Shown here: positions 39,697-47,517 of the stretch, one piece after another
Position numbering within the stretch: the stretch's first letter is position 1
Layout of the letters: the number at the start of each line of letters is the position of its first letter
Origin: Rossellomorea vietnamensis
GTDB taxonomy: Bacteria; Bacillota; Bacilli; Bacillales; Bacillaceae_B
Assembly: GCF_008180615.1 (NCBI RefSeq)
Contig: NZ_VTEH01000001.1
Span: forward strand, 280,201-344,200
Direction of reading: 5' to 3'
DNA length: 64,000 nt
Notes under the pieces: model-generated
Databases searched by the model: none
What the model was told of the DNA's origin: nothing
Seen by the model: the letters and a program-made list of their open reading frames with translations, nothing else
Position numbers and translations under genes: made by a program

Positions 39697-41286
39697 CTAT
39701 TCATCAGCCAGCCAAGACCTTAGCAGCTTCGCAAATTCTTCAGGTTTTTCCCTGGCCATTTTTTCAAGTTGTTTTCTTCTGGCAGATCCTTCAGTCTCTT
39801 GCTCCGTGCCAATGTCAGGGATATTGATCGGCTGCATGACTTCCTCTTGGTAAGCTGCCTCTTCCTCCACAATGGTTTTCTTCCTTCTTACCATTAAGAT
39901 AATCAGTAAAAGGATTACAGCGAGCAGTATTCCACCTATGACATATGTCCACCACGGCAAAGCAGTTTCTGATTCCTGGCCGAATTCCACCTTCCCATTA
40001 AAGGGCTGAACTGATACAACTATTTTGTCTTCAATGGCTTCTGGTGTCAGCTCCGTACCGGATTCTTTGTCAATTGAAGTTCTGACAATCGTCGACAATA
40101 TCTGGGATATATCTTCCTGTCTATCCTGAGGAAAGGAGTTTGGATCTTCAGGATCCGGCGGTTCGACCATCACCTGGATACCGATATCACGAATTTTATA
40201 TGGGCTTTCAACAATCTCTCTTCGGATTCTATTAACCTCGTTATTAATAGTCTCTTCAATCCGTTCATAATCTCCATCAGAATTCTCGCCCTCTACATAT
40301 GTCCCCAAATCATCACCAGCATCTTCAGCAGCAGGAACACCCCCGGCAGCTGCTCCATTACCAGTAAAAATTTCAGTGATTCTCTGGACACTAACAGCGA
40401 TTCCTTCCATATTTTCTTCATCAACTGGCGTTACTTCGTTTACTTCCCTGTTTTCCTGGGTAAAGTCTATATCAGTAGTTACAGAGACAACCACTTTATC
40501 GAAGCCTATCAAAGTTCCAAGCATGCTTTGTACTTGCTTTTGAATGTCCTTTTCCACCCTGTCTTTAACGTCCATTTGCTGGACAACACTTCCTCCAAAG
40601 GAAGAATTTTCATTTTCTAACTCAAAGTACTCAAAAAATTGATTCATGATGACGATATTACTTGTAGGCAGATTAGGAACACTCTTAGAAACTAGATGAT
40701 GAAGGGACTTGATCTGTTTTTGATCAAAATTAAATCCCGGTTTTGTGTTCAGAACAATAGATGCTGAAGCCTGCTCTGTTTCGTCGCTGATGAAGACTCC
40801 TTTTTCAGGCAGGGTTATCATCACATTAGCATCCTGGACGCCTTCAATCCCTTTCATCAGGTTGGAAAGTTCTGTCTGCATGGCATCAAGCTTCATGACA
40901 TTGAACTCATTGTCTGTCATTCCAAACCCGGCATTTTGACTAAAGAAAGAGTAATCGATACTGCCTGAATTTGGAATTCCTTCCGCAGCAAGCTCGACTT
41001 TTAAGGTATCGACCATCTCACCTGGAACCAAAATGGTAGAACCGCCATCGCTGATTTCTGAAGCAACTCCCCTGCCATCGAGATTTTCCTTAATAGCACC
41101 TGTTTCCGAGGGAGCCAGGTTGCTGTATAGCGGCACAAGGCTGGTCCTAGTGGAAAGAAATCCGGTAATCGCGATAGCAAGCACGACCACTAACACAACC
41201 GCTCCATACATACCTTTTTGTTTTTTTGTTCTGGTCGACCAAAACGTATTCAATTGTTCTTTATATTTTTTTACGTTGTCATTCAT
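39697..41286 (-). CDS. fliF: Flagellar MS-ring protein FliF
   Basis: Forms the ring on which the basal body assembles. 529 residues: first membrane helix at about 25-45, ring-building motifs (LVPLYSNLAPSETGAIKENL, PEKGVFISDETEQASASIVL), second helix near 445-465 and the C-terminal FliG-binding tail (REKPEEFAKLLRSWLADE). Confidence 0.98.
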   Translation of the reverse strand: MNDNVKKYKEQLNTFWSTRTKKQKGMYGAVVLVVVLAIAITGFLSTRTSLVPLYSNLAPSETGAIKENLDGRGVASEISDGGSTILVPGEMVDTLKVELAAEGIPNSGSIDYSFFSQNAGFGMTDNEFNVMKLDAMQTELSNLMKGIEGVQDANVMITLPEKGVFISDETEQASASIVLNTKPGFNFDQKQIKSLHHLVSKSVPNLPTSNIVIMNQFFEYFELENENSSFGGSVVQQMDVKDRVEKDIQKQVQSMLGTLIGFDKVVVSVTTDIDFTQENREVNEVTPVDEENMEGIAVSVQRITEIFTGNGAAAGGVPAAEDAGDDLGTYVEGENSDGDYERIEETINNEVNRIRREIVESPYKIRDIGIQVMVEPPDPEDPNSFPQDRQEDISQILSTIVRTSIDKESGTELTPEAIEDKIVVSVQPFNGKVEFGQESETALPWWTYVIGGILLAVILLLIILMVRRKKTIVEEEAAYQEEVMQPINIPDIGTEQETEGSARRKQLEKMAREKPEEFAKLLRSWLADE

Positions 41287-41336
41287 TATAATCCCCCGGT
41301 TACTTTGTCTAATTTACCCGGCAATAATAACCGTCA

Positions 41337-41642
41337 TTACATAGGCATTCTCATGATTTCCTGATATGCTTCAACTACCTTATTTCGCACTTCCATAGTT
41401 GTCTGCATTGTTATGCTGGCTTTTTGTGATGCAATCATCACCTGGTGCAAGTCTACATTTTCACCGCGCACTAATTTATCGGTCATCATATCCGATTCTT
41501 TTTGGCTCACATTCACTTCTTCAATAGATTTTTTCAGAAAATCAGCGAAATTTTGCTGGTTTTGGATTGGCTTTGCAATATTTTTATCGAACGACGGACT
41601 TATCCTGCTCTGTGCAGCAGAATATATATTATGTACAGCCAT
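41337..41642 (-). CDS. fliE: Flagellar hook-basal body protein FliE
   Basis: Links the MS ring to the rod and is an early export substrate. 101 residues; conserved C-terminal helix VMIASQKASITMQTTMEVRN and LVEAYQEIMRM-like end. 11 bp after flgC. Confidence 0.97.
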   Translation of the reverse strand: MAVHNIYSAAQSRISPSFDKNIAKPIQNQQNFADFLKKSIEEVNVSQKESDMMTDKLVRGENVDLHQVMIASQKASITMQTTMEVRNKVVEAYQEIMRMPM

Positions 41643-41653
41643 TGGTCTCCTCC

Positions 41654-42115
41654 TTATTTACCTATTTCAAGAGATTTCATCATCATTGATTTATTTGCAT
41701 TAAAAGCAGTTACATTTGCTTCATACGACCTAGTAGCTGAAATCAGGTCAATCATTTCCCTGAGAGGATCAACATTCGGCATCTGAACATATCCCTCTTG
41801 ATTGGCATCAGGATGTTCAGGGTCATACACAAGGTTAAATGGAGTATCTCCATCCTCTTTAATCTCTGCAACCCTTACACCATTTCCAAGAGACTGTGAG
41901 CTTTTCACATTCATAGCTTTACTCAATAGTGTAGAAAAGCTGCCGGTATCCGGCTGCAGGACAACCGATTTCCTTCTGTAAGGCTGCCACTCACCATCAA
42001 CCAGTTTTCCTCTTGTCGAATCTGCATTGGCCATATTCGAGGAAATGACATCCATCCTCAGCCTTTGGGCGCTAAGGGCAGAAGCAGTAGTATTCATTCC
42101 ATGAAATATCGACAT
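41654..42115 (-). CDS. flgC: Flagellar proximal rod protein FlgC
   Basis: 153 residues. N-terminal ALSAQRLRMDVISSNMANAD, the YVQMPNVDPLREMIDLISAT block and the C-terminal helix SYEANVTAFNANKSMMMKSL define the family. Two bases from flgB. Confidence 0.98.
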   Translation of the reverse strand: MSIFHGMNTTASALSAQRLRMDVISSNMANADSTRGKLVDGEWQPYRRKSVVLQPDTGSFSTLLSKAMNVKSSQSLGNGVRVAEIKEDGDTPFNLVYDPEHPDANQEGYVQMPNVDPLREMIDLISATRSYEANVTAFNANKSMMMKSLEIGK

Positions 42116-42117
42116 GT

Positions 42118-42507
42118 TTATTTACCTCCTGAAATGACAGACTTCATAGAATTAAATTTACCATTTAAGCGGTCTGACAATGCATTAAAATAGATTTGAT
42201 TATTGGCCATTTCCGACATTTCTTTATCAATATCGACACCATTGCCATTGTGGTTATATTGGAAGGGCTTGTCATTAATACGGAACCCAGCTGCTGACCT
42301 TCCTGAGAATTCAAAGTGGCGGGGATTTGTTTTAATGGCTTCCATGGCAGATATGGAGTCATTTAACTGATCTTTAAAGCTCACAGATTTTGATTTGTAA
42401 TTTGGAGTATCTACATTAGCAATATTTTGAGTAATCATCTTCTGTTTAACAGAAGAATAATTCAAACCATTTTCAAGTGATTGAATGGTGCTGGAAAACA
42501 AATTCAT
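42118..42507 (-). CDS. flgB: Flagellar proximal rod protein FlgB
   Basis: First gene of the fla/che superoperon. 129 residues with the rod signature QKMITQNIANVDTPNYKSKS. RBS AGAGGTG lies 7 nt upstream of the ATG. Upstream sit, in order of distance, a TGTCAAAA inverted repeat, a SigA-type promoter and a c-di-GMP riboswitch with terminator. Confidence 0.98.
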   Translation of the reverse strand: MNLFSSTIQSLENGLNYSSVKQKMITQNIANVDTPNYKSKSVSFKDQLNDSISAMEAIKTNPRHFEFSGRSAAGFRINDKPFQYNHNGNGVDIDKEMSEMANNQIYFNALSDRLNGKFNSMKSVISGGK

Positions 42508-42531
42508 TTTTTACACCTCTAACCAGGATTT

Positions 42532-42556
42532 TGTCAAAAATTAATGGATTTTGACA
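42532..42556. promoter_or_regulatory. Inverted repeat in the flgB 5' leader
   Basis: TGTCAAAA, 9 nt, TTTTGACA: a perfect 8 bp inverted repeat 25 bp upstream of the flgB start and 24 bp downstream of the -10 hexamer. It could be an operator or an mRNA hairpin. One arm also resembles half of a CodY box, but the match is poor. Confidence 0.45.
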
Positions 42557-42579
42557 TTTTTTACGGAATCATACTTCCT

Positions 42580-42608
42580 ATTGTAATATTAAGCAAAATG
42601 AGTGTCTA
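42580..42608 (-). promoter_or_regulatory. SigA-type promoter of flgB (fla/che)
   Basis: Minus strand TAGACA (42603-42608), 17 nt spacer, TACAAT (42580-42585), followed by a leader of about 65 nt. The same hexamers with the same spacing occur ahead of sucC (53302-53330). This promoter is downstream of the riboswitch terminator, so its transcripts would escape c-di-GMP control. Confidence 0.7.
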
Positions 42609-42871
42609 TGAATATTAGGTTAATTTTTTTGCTACTTCCTGTTCATTTTTAACAGGGACTTTTAGCACAAAAACAGTGAAATAGTAGACAACCTTCGACA
42701 TATAGGCTCAGATTTACTTAATTACCGTTACGATATACCCTCGTAATTTCCATTCATTACATGTGAAATCCAAGAAAATACGCGATCCAATTGTTACAAT
42801 ATCATTACAAACTTTAAAAACAAACGGATTATCCCACAATTTCACAAAGGAAAATACATCCAATTCAATCA

Positions 42872-42905
42872 GCTATAAAGAAAGCGACCCCTAAAGAGAT
42901 CGCTT
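42872..42905 (-). terminator. Riboswitch-associated terminator upstream of flgB
   Basis: AAGCGATC pairs with GGTCGCTT (one U-G pair), followed by TCTTTAT on the minus strand. It begins 15 nt after the closing P1 stem of the c-di-GMP aptamer, the arrangement of a transcription-terminating expression platform. Confidence 0.8.
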
Positions 42906-42919
42906 CATTAATAAAATTG

Positions 42920-43027
42920 ACAATTGCTCTCTTAGGTAACCCGGCTGCCATATACTTGATAGTCGTTAGGCCCGTGGCTTTGCGTCCTTCCTTTTCAGTG
43001 AAGTTTGCCTTTTCTATGTGAAATTGT
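42920..43027 (-). ncRNA. c-di-GMP-I riboswitch (GEMM-I) ahead of the fla/che operon
   Basis: Minus-strand aptamer with all hallmarks. P1 is closed by ACAATT (43022-43027) and AATTGT (42920-42925). The conserved GGCAAAC is followed by a P2 stem capped by a GAAA tetraloop (CUUC-A-CU-GAAA-AG-GAAG), then the invariant GGACGCAAAGCC, then P3 with CCTAA and TATGG halves of the 11-nt tetraloop receptor, and GCCGGGTTACC. It is followed by an intrinsic terminator (42872-42905) and then flgB 365 bp downstream. In Clostridioides difficile the same class precedes flgB and lowers motility-gene transcription when c-di-GMP is high; the same OFF logic is likely here but is inferred. Confidence 0.95.
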
Positions 43028-43057
43028 AGAATTATGTCGTAAACTGTTTGTACTATC

Positions 43058-43085
43058 ATTTTACTATGTCACAGGGTAAAAACAA
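43058..43085 (-). promoter_or_regulatory. Candidate promoter of the riboswitch transcript
   Basis: Minus strand TTGTTT (43080-43085), 16 nt spacer, TAAAAT (43058-43063). A start near 43050 would put the aptamer about 20 nt into the RNA. It lies downstream of the codY terminator. Confidence 0.45.
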
Positions 43086-43168
43086 CCCTTTCAACTATAT
43101 AATTATTAGGTCTTTAGACCCCTTTTTCCTTGAATGTCGTAATTATCTCCTAATATCTTTCATTAATT

Positions 43169-43204
43169 AAAAAACCGCCGGTCCAAATGGACCAGCGGTT
43201 TTTT
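43169..43204 (-). terminator. Rho-independent terminator after codY
   Basis: Stem of about 16 bp with one mismatch, AAAAAACCGC-GGTCC with GGACC-GCGGTTTTTT, 4 nt loop, T-run on either strand. Directly after the codY stop; isolates codY from the flagellar leader. Confidence 0.92.
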
Positions 43205-43206
43205 AA

Positions 43207-43986
43207 TTAATTTGTTTTTAGTTTATCCAGCTCGATCAGGAACTTATCATTCAAGACTTTGATGTAGGTACCTTTCATTCCAAGAGAACGTGATTCGATT
43301 ACACCTGCACTTTCAAGTTTACGAAGTGCGTTAACGATTACCGATCTGGTGATTCCAACTCTGTCAGCAATTTTTGAAGCTACAAGAAGACCTTCATTGC
43401 CATCTAATTCTTCAAAAATATGTTCAATGGCTTCAAGTTCACTATAGGATAAAGAACTGATTGCCATCTGAACGACTGCTTTACTTCTTGCTTCAACCTC
43501 AATCTCTTCCGATTTCTCTCTAAGGATTTCCATACCGACTACTGTCGCTCCATACTCACCCAGGATCAAGTCATCATCATCAAAACTGTCCTCTAGACGG
43601 GCCAGAATCAATGTACCAAGGCGCTCTCCTCCACCGATAATCGGCACGATTGTAGTCAGCCCATTTTTAAACAGCTCTCTATTCTCCACAGGGAATGCTG
43701 TATACTGGCTGTCAATATCCAGATTAGATGAAGTTTCTTGAATGTTGAACAGGCTGTTTGTATACTCTTCAGGAAACTGGCGGTCTTCAAGCATTTTCTT
43801 CATTCTTTCATTTTCGATCTTCTGATTAACCGCAAAGCCCAAAAGCTTTCCGCGGCGGCTTACCACGAATACATTTGCAATGATGACAGAACTCAATGTT
43901 TCTGCCATTTCTTTAAAATTAACCGGTTTTCCTGCTGCTTTTTGCAGCATTGCATTGATTGTTCTTGTTTTGCTTAATAAATTCAT
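43207..43986 (-). CDS. codY: GTP/branched-chain amino acid-sensing repressor CodY
   Basis: Global nutritional regulator. 259 residues: N-terminal GAF domain that binds branched-chain amino acids ([20 protein letters not shown] region), and a C-terminal winged helix ([20 protein letters not shown]). In B. subtilis CodY also represses the fla/che promoter, so its location directly upstream of that operon is notable. Follows hslU by 160 bp; a hairpin with a T-run near 44070-44095 may attenuate read-through from hslU. Confidence 0.98.
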   Translation of the reverse strand: MNLLSKTRTINAMLQKAAGKPVNFKEMAETLSSVIIANVFVVSRRGKLLGFAVNQKIENERMKKMLEDRQFPEEYTNSLFNIQETSSNLDIDSQYTAFPVENRELFKNGLTTIVPIIGGGERLGTLILARLEDSFDDDDLILGEYGATVVGMEILREKSEEIEVEARSKAVVQMAISSLSYSELEAIEHIFEELDGNEGLLVASKIADRVGITRSVIVNALRKLESAGVIESRSLGMKGTYIKVLNDKFLIELDKLKTN

Positions 43987-44146
43987 TTCATTTCCTCCTA
44001 GTGCAACTAATAGTTTCTATATTTATATAATTAAATCCATGTTTGATTAGTATAATCACTGGTACAAAAAAGGATATCCCTAAACAGGGCCGGTGTCTTC
44101 ATTTCCTTGCCTATAACGTTTTACCCTTTGCACTTATTTCGCAAAC

Positions 44147-45562
44147 TTATAAGATGAACTGGCTCAGGTCTTTATCCTGAGAAATCGCCCCTAGTTTATC
44201 CTCGACATAGGAAGGGGTAATGGTGATTTTCTCCATCGTAATGTCGGGAGCTTCAAATGATAAGTCCTCAAGCAGTTTTTCCATGATTGTATGGAGCCTT
44301 CTTGCACCAATATTATCGGTATTCTGGTTAACGGAAAAGGCGATTTCAGCCATCCTACGAATAGCTTCGTCAGAAAATTCAATTTGTATACCTTCTGTTT
44401 CCAAAAGAGCTATATATTGCTTAACGATAGCGTTATCCGGCTCAACCAATATTCTCACAAAGTCCTCGACAGATAATTTTTTCAATTCGACCCTGATCGG
44501 GAAACGTCCCTGCAATTCAGGAATCAAATCTGAAGGCTTGACAGTATGGAAAGCACCTGCGGCAATGAACAGCATATAATCAGTCTTGACTGAACCGTGC
44601 TTTGTAACAACCGTGGATCCTTCCACTATCGGAAGGATATCCCGCTGGACACCTTCTCTCGAAACCTCTCCTGAAGATTGGCTTGAGCTTTTGCTCGCAA
44701 TCTTATCAATTTCATCAATGAAGATGATTCCTGTCTGTTCAGCTCTTACGATTCCTTCCTGCGTTACCTCATCCAAATCGATCAGTTTCTGGGCTTCTTC
44801 ATTGATCAGCACGGGCCTGGCCTCTTTAACCTTCAGCTTTCGCTTCTTTTTCTTCTTAGGCATAAGTCCGCCAAGTGCATCTTGCATATTCATGCCCATC
44901 TGTTCCATACCTGAGCCTTGCAGCATGTCGAACATGGAAGCCTGCTGCTCTTCGAGTTCCACCGTTATGACTTCTTCCTCAAGGTCGCCTGACGCCAATT
45001 TATCTGCAATTACCCTGCGCTTTTCGTGAATAGAGGATTCTTCTTTCTGCTCTTCGTCCTCTTGCTGCTGCGGTCCGCCCTGGTTCCCTCCGAAAATCAT
45101 TTCAAAAGGATTTTTGTAATTGTTGTTTTTCTTCTTCGAAGGAACAAGCAGTTCCACCAGACGGCGATTTGCATTCTCTTCTGCAGCTTCTTTGACATCA
45201 GCGATTTTCTCTTCCTTAACCAGCCTGACTGAAGTTTCTACCAAATCTCTTACCATCGACTCTACATCCCTGCCGACGTAACCGACTTCGGTAAACTTTG
45301 TAGCTTCTATCTTCAGGAATGGAGCCCCAACGAGTTTGGCCATCCTCCGGGCAATCTCTGTTTTCCCCACGCCTGTAGGTCCCATCATTAAAATATTCTT
45401 GGGCACAACTTCATCCCTGATTCCGTCAGCAAGCAGACTTCTTCTATATCGGTTTCTCAAGGCAACAGCTACCGCCTTTTTAGCGTCACTTTGCCCTACT
45501 ATATATTGATCAAGTCGATCGACAATCTGTCTTGGCGTTAATTGATTAGCTTGTTTTTTCAA
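44147..45562 (-). CDS. hslU: ATP-dependent protease ATPase subunit HslU (ClpY)
   Basis: AAA+ unfoldase that feeds HslV. Walker [10 protein letters not shown], pore motif GYVGRD, Walker [10 protein letters not shown] and the C-terminal insertion tail ([11 protein letters not shown]) are present. The start is the TTG at 45562 (protein begins [17 protein letters not shown]), with AAGGAG 8 nt upstream; the longer frame begins three codons earlier inside that spacing. The TTG overlaps the stop of the small frame described at 45559-45690. 471 residues. Confidence 0.97.
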   Translation of the reverse strand: MKKQANQLTPRQIVDRLDQYIVGQSDAKKAVAVALRNRYRRSLLADGIRDEVVPKNILMMGPTGVGKTEIARRMAKLVGAPFLKIEATKFTEVGYVGRDVESMVRDLVETSVRLVKEEKIADVKEAAEENANRRLVELLVPSKKKNNNYKNPFEMIFGGNQGGPQQQEDEEQKEESSIHEKRRVIADKLASGDLEEEVITVELEEQQASMFDMLQGSGMEQMGMNMQDALGGLMPKKKKKRKLKVKEARPVLINEEAQKLIDLDEVTQEGIVRAEQTGIIFIDEIDKIASKSSSQSSGEVSREGVQRDILPIVEGSTVVTKHGSVKTDYMLFIAAGAFHTVKPSDLIPELQGRFPIRVELKKLSVEDFVRILVEPDNAIVKQYIALLETEGIQIEFSDEAIRRMAEIAFSVNQNTDNIGARRLHTIMEKLLEDLSFEAPDITMEKITITPSYVEDKLGAISQDKDLSQFIL

Positions 45563-45690
45563 GAGAAACACTCCTTTGTCGGATAGGGTCCGCTATTCAT
45601 CAGTCCCCGCAAAAGTAATTGACTATCTAAGGCCTTGGCGGTTTGCTTTCCATCATAATGGCACTTCAACCAACGTATCCATTCTACCAT
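45559..45690 (-). CDS. Possible small ORF in the hslV-hslU gap
   Basis: 43 codons from ATG at 45690, ending in a TGA that overlaps the hslU TTG start. Begins [14 protein letters not shown]; no family recognised. The same frame is open all the way back to the hslV stop codon (62 codons including the TGA), so it could also be read as a C-terminal extension by stop read-through. No good Shine-Dalgarno sequence precedes the ATG. Chance is a real alternative. Confidence 0.2.
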   Translation of the reverse strand: MVEWIRWLKCHYDGKQTAKALDSQLLLRGLMNSGPYPTKECFS

Positions 45691-45744
45691 CACATTTTCA
45701 GACAGGCGAAAATAGGATCCGTCCTCTGCTGTGGCTTCTTGCTC

Positions 45745-46287
45745 TTAAAGCTTTTCCACAATAATATTATGGTTGGTATAAACGCATATTTCTGCAGCAG
45801 TTTCCAATGCTGCCTTTGCTATCTGTTCTGCGTTCAACTGTTCACCGCTCATATTCTTCAACGCACGACCGGCCGCAAGTGCATAATTCCCCCCGGAACC
45901 AATTGCCAAAATGCCATCATCCGGTTCTATCACTTCCCCGGTTCCTGATATCAAAAGCAAGTCTTCTTCATTCATGACAATCAGCATGGCTTCAAGTTTG
46001 CGAAGCACTTTATCGCTTCGCCACTGCTTTGCAAGCTCTACTGCAGCCCTTTGCAGGTTTCCATTGAACTCCTGTAATTTTCCTTCAAACATCTCAAATA
46101 ACGTAAAAGCATCAGCAACTGACCCTGCGAATCCAGCTACCACTTTTCCATTAAATAACTTTCTGACCTTCTTGGCCGTATGTTTCATTACTACCGCATT
46201 TCCAAATGTAACCTGTCCGTCCCCCGACATGGCACATTCCCCTTTATGCCTTACAGCAAATATCGTGGTTGCATGAAAATTACCCAA
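45745..46287 (-). CDS. hslV: ATP-dependent protease peptidase subunit HslV (ClpQ)
   Basis: Proteasome-like peptidase of the HslUV (ClpYQ) complex. 180 residues. Starts [16 protein letters not shown]: the nucleophile of the enterobacterial enzyme corresponds to Thr7, whereas in B. subtilis the serine directly after Met serves. Here residue 2 is Gly, so processing to expose Thr7 is expected. [10 protein letters not shown] and [14 protein letters not shown] are intact. The gap to hslU is 182 bp, much longer than usual. Confidence 0.97.
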   Translation of the reverse strand: MGNFHATTIFAVRHKGECAMSGDGQVTFGNAVVMKHTAKKVRKLFNGKVVAGFAGSVADAFTLFEMFEGKLQEFNGNLQRAAVELAKQWRSDKVLRKLEAMLIVMNEEDLLLISGTGEVIEPDDGILAIGSGGNYALAAGRALKNMSGEQLNAEQIAKAALETAAEICVYTNHNIIVEKL

Positions 46288-46308
46288 TATAAAGTACCTC
46301 CTTTTAAA

Positions 46309-47208
46309 CTAAGCACGAGGATGGTGATTCAAGTAAGTCTTTCTAAGATGATCTTTCGTTACATGCGTATAAATTTGAGTTGATGATAAATTCTCGTGCC
46401 CAAGCAGTTCTTGCACTGTACGCATGTCTGCACCATTATTCAACAAATGGGTTGCAAACGTATGCCTGAGCATATGAGGATGGATTTTCGCAGTCAGGGA
46501 TGCTTTCTTAATGATCCCGTTCAGCACATGCCTGATTCCCCTTGCAGTTAAAGGGCCTCCTTTGTAATTCACAAAGACATATTCATGTTCCCCATCTTTC
46601 ATCAACTGTCCGCGAGATATATTTATGTATTTTTCCAGTTCTTCATGCGCGTAAGTTCCAAATGGCACATATCTTTCCTTGTTTCCCTTTCCCTTCACAA
46701 GGATAGTAGACAAGGAGAAATCTATATCTTTTATACGCAGTCCTGCACATTCACTTACCCTGATCCCTGTAGCGTAAAACAACTCGAACATCGCTCTGTT
46801 GCGGAGCTGCAGTGGCTCTTCACCCTCACACGCCTGCAAAAGGGTCTGCATCTCCTCTTCATAAAAGAATTGCGGAAGCCTCTTTTCAGCTTTAGGACTG
46901 CTTACCAAAGCAAAAGGATTCTCAGTAATCTCCCCCTCCCGGTTCAAAAACCGGAAAAAGCTTCTCAAACTTGAGATTTTCCTTGAGATTGATGCTCTGG
47001 CAAATTCCCTTTCATGCAGGCCTGTCAAGAATAATCGGGCATCAAAGTATTCTATTGCCTGTAAAGAGTGCAGGTTCTGTTCATTCATAAAAAGGAAAAA
47101 TTCCCTGATATCATCCTTATAAAAAGTAACGGTATACTCTGAATAGTTCTTTTCAATCTGTAAATATGTAATAAAGTTATTCAGATATTGGTTTGCATTT
47201 TCCAACAT
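46309..47208 (-). CDS. xerC: Tyrosine recombinase XerC (CodV)
   Basis: Resolves chromosome dimers at dif with XerD. N-terminal SAM-like DNA-binding domain, then catalytic residues in ATGIRVSECAGLRIKD, HMLRHTFATHLL and LLGHENLSSTQIYTHVT. Start is ATG at 47208 with GAGGTG 7 nt upstream; the longer frame begins at a GTG within that site. First gene of xerC-hslV-hslU-codY. A strong hairpin (47227-47257) ends 10 nt before its ribosome binding site. Confidence 0.97.
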   Translation of the reverse strand: MLENANQYLNNFITYLQIEKNYSEYTVTFYKDDIREFFLFMNEQNLHSLQAIEYFDARLFLTGLHEREFARASISRKISSLRSFFRFLNREGEITENPFALVSSPKAEKRLPQFFYEEEMQTLLQACEGEEPLQLRNRAMFELFYATGIRVSECAGLRIKDIDFSLSTILVKGKGNKERYVPFGTYAHEELEKYINISRGQLMKDGEHEYVFVNYKGGPLTARGIRHVLNGIIKKASLTAKIHPHMLRHTFATHLLNNGADMRTVQELLGHENLSSTQIYTHVTKDHLRKTYLNHHPRA

Positions 47209-47226
47209 AGTAATCACCTCATAAAA

Positions 47227-47257
47227 GGCTACTAAATAGTAACATAATTTAGTAGCC
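47227..47257 (-). terminator. Terminator-like hairpin directly upstream of xerC
   Basis: 11 bp perfect stem GGCTACTAAAT/ATTTAGTAGCC with a 9 nt loop, followed by TTTTATGAGG on the minus strand, so the U-run merges into the xerC Shine-Dalgarno region. As topA already has its own terminator 250 bp upstream, this is more likely an attenuator of the xerC-hslV-hslU-codY transcript. Confidence 0.7.
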
Positions 47258-47488
47258 GGTGCAATGGAGTTTACAAATATTTCACAAAGTTCTGAATTGT
47301 TTCTAATTATATTCCATTTTTACCATCTCACGCTTATTCCTTTTATAAGGTTTCGCTGCTTTTTTGAAGGAAGCCAGTTTTGCAAAAGTCCTTCATTAGT
47401 GCTCAATAAGCTTCATTTATTTATCCGGGCAGCTCTTTATGCACCCATCAACCTTAAAGATACCATATATTTTTACAAAAGGAAAAAG

Positions 47489-47507
47489 TGAGCCCTGTCA
47501 GCTCACC
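47489..47507 (-). terminator. Rho-independent terminator after topA
   Basis: GTGAGC/GCTCAC stem with GC-containing loop, followed by TTTTTCCTTTT on the minus strand, 11 bp after the topA stop. Confidence 0.85.
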
Positions 47508-47517
47508 ATCCATTCCT

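Larger units (their letters stand above)
42508..43206. other. 700 bp control region between codY and flgB
   Basis: Contains, in transcription order, the codY terminator, a promoter, the c-di-GMP-I aptamer, its terminator, about 260 bp of AT-rich leader with a CCTGTT/AACAGG hairpin near 42637-42656, a SigA-type promoter and an inverted repeat. A GCCTATAT at 42700-42707 resembles a SigD -10 but lacks a good -35. No protein gene is believable; the frame at 42865-43059 lies over the riboswitch. Confidence 0.75.
47209..47517. other. Topoisomerase-recombinase spacer; expected trmFO absent
   Basis: Holds the topA terminator (47489-47507), a TATAAT at 47306-47311 that may be the -10 of an xerC promoter (no good -35), and the hairpin ahead of xerC. 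In B. subtilis trmFO (gid, about 1.3 kb) sits here; no fragment of it was seen on either strand. Confidence 0.7.

Noticed and set aside
42700..42707. GCCTATAT resembling a SigD -10 upstream of flgB
   Set aside because: One mismatch in the -10 and no TAAA at the proper distance; only GTAA at 14 nt. Too weak to call.
42865..43059. 64-codon minus-strand frame between codY and flgB
   Set aside because: It runs across the c-di-GMP aptamer and terminator; the sequence is explained by RNA structure.
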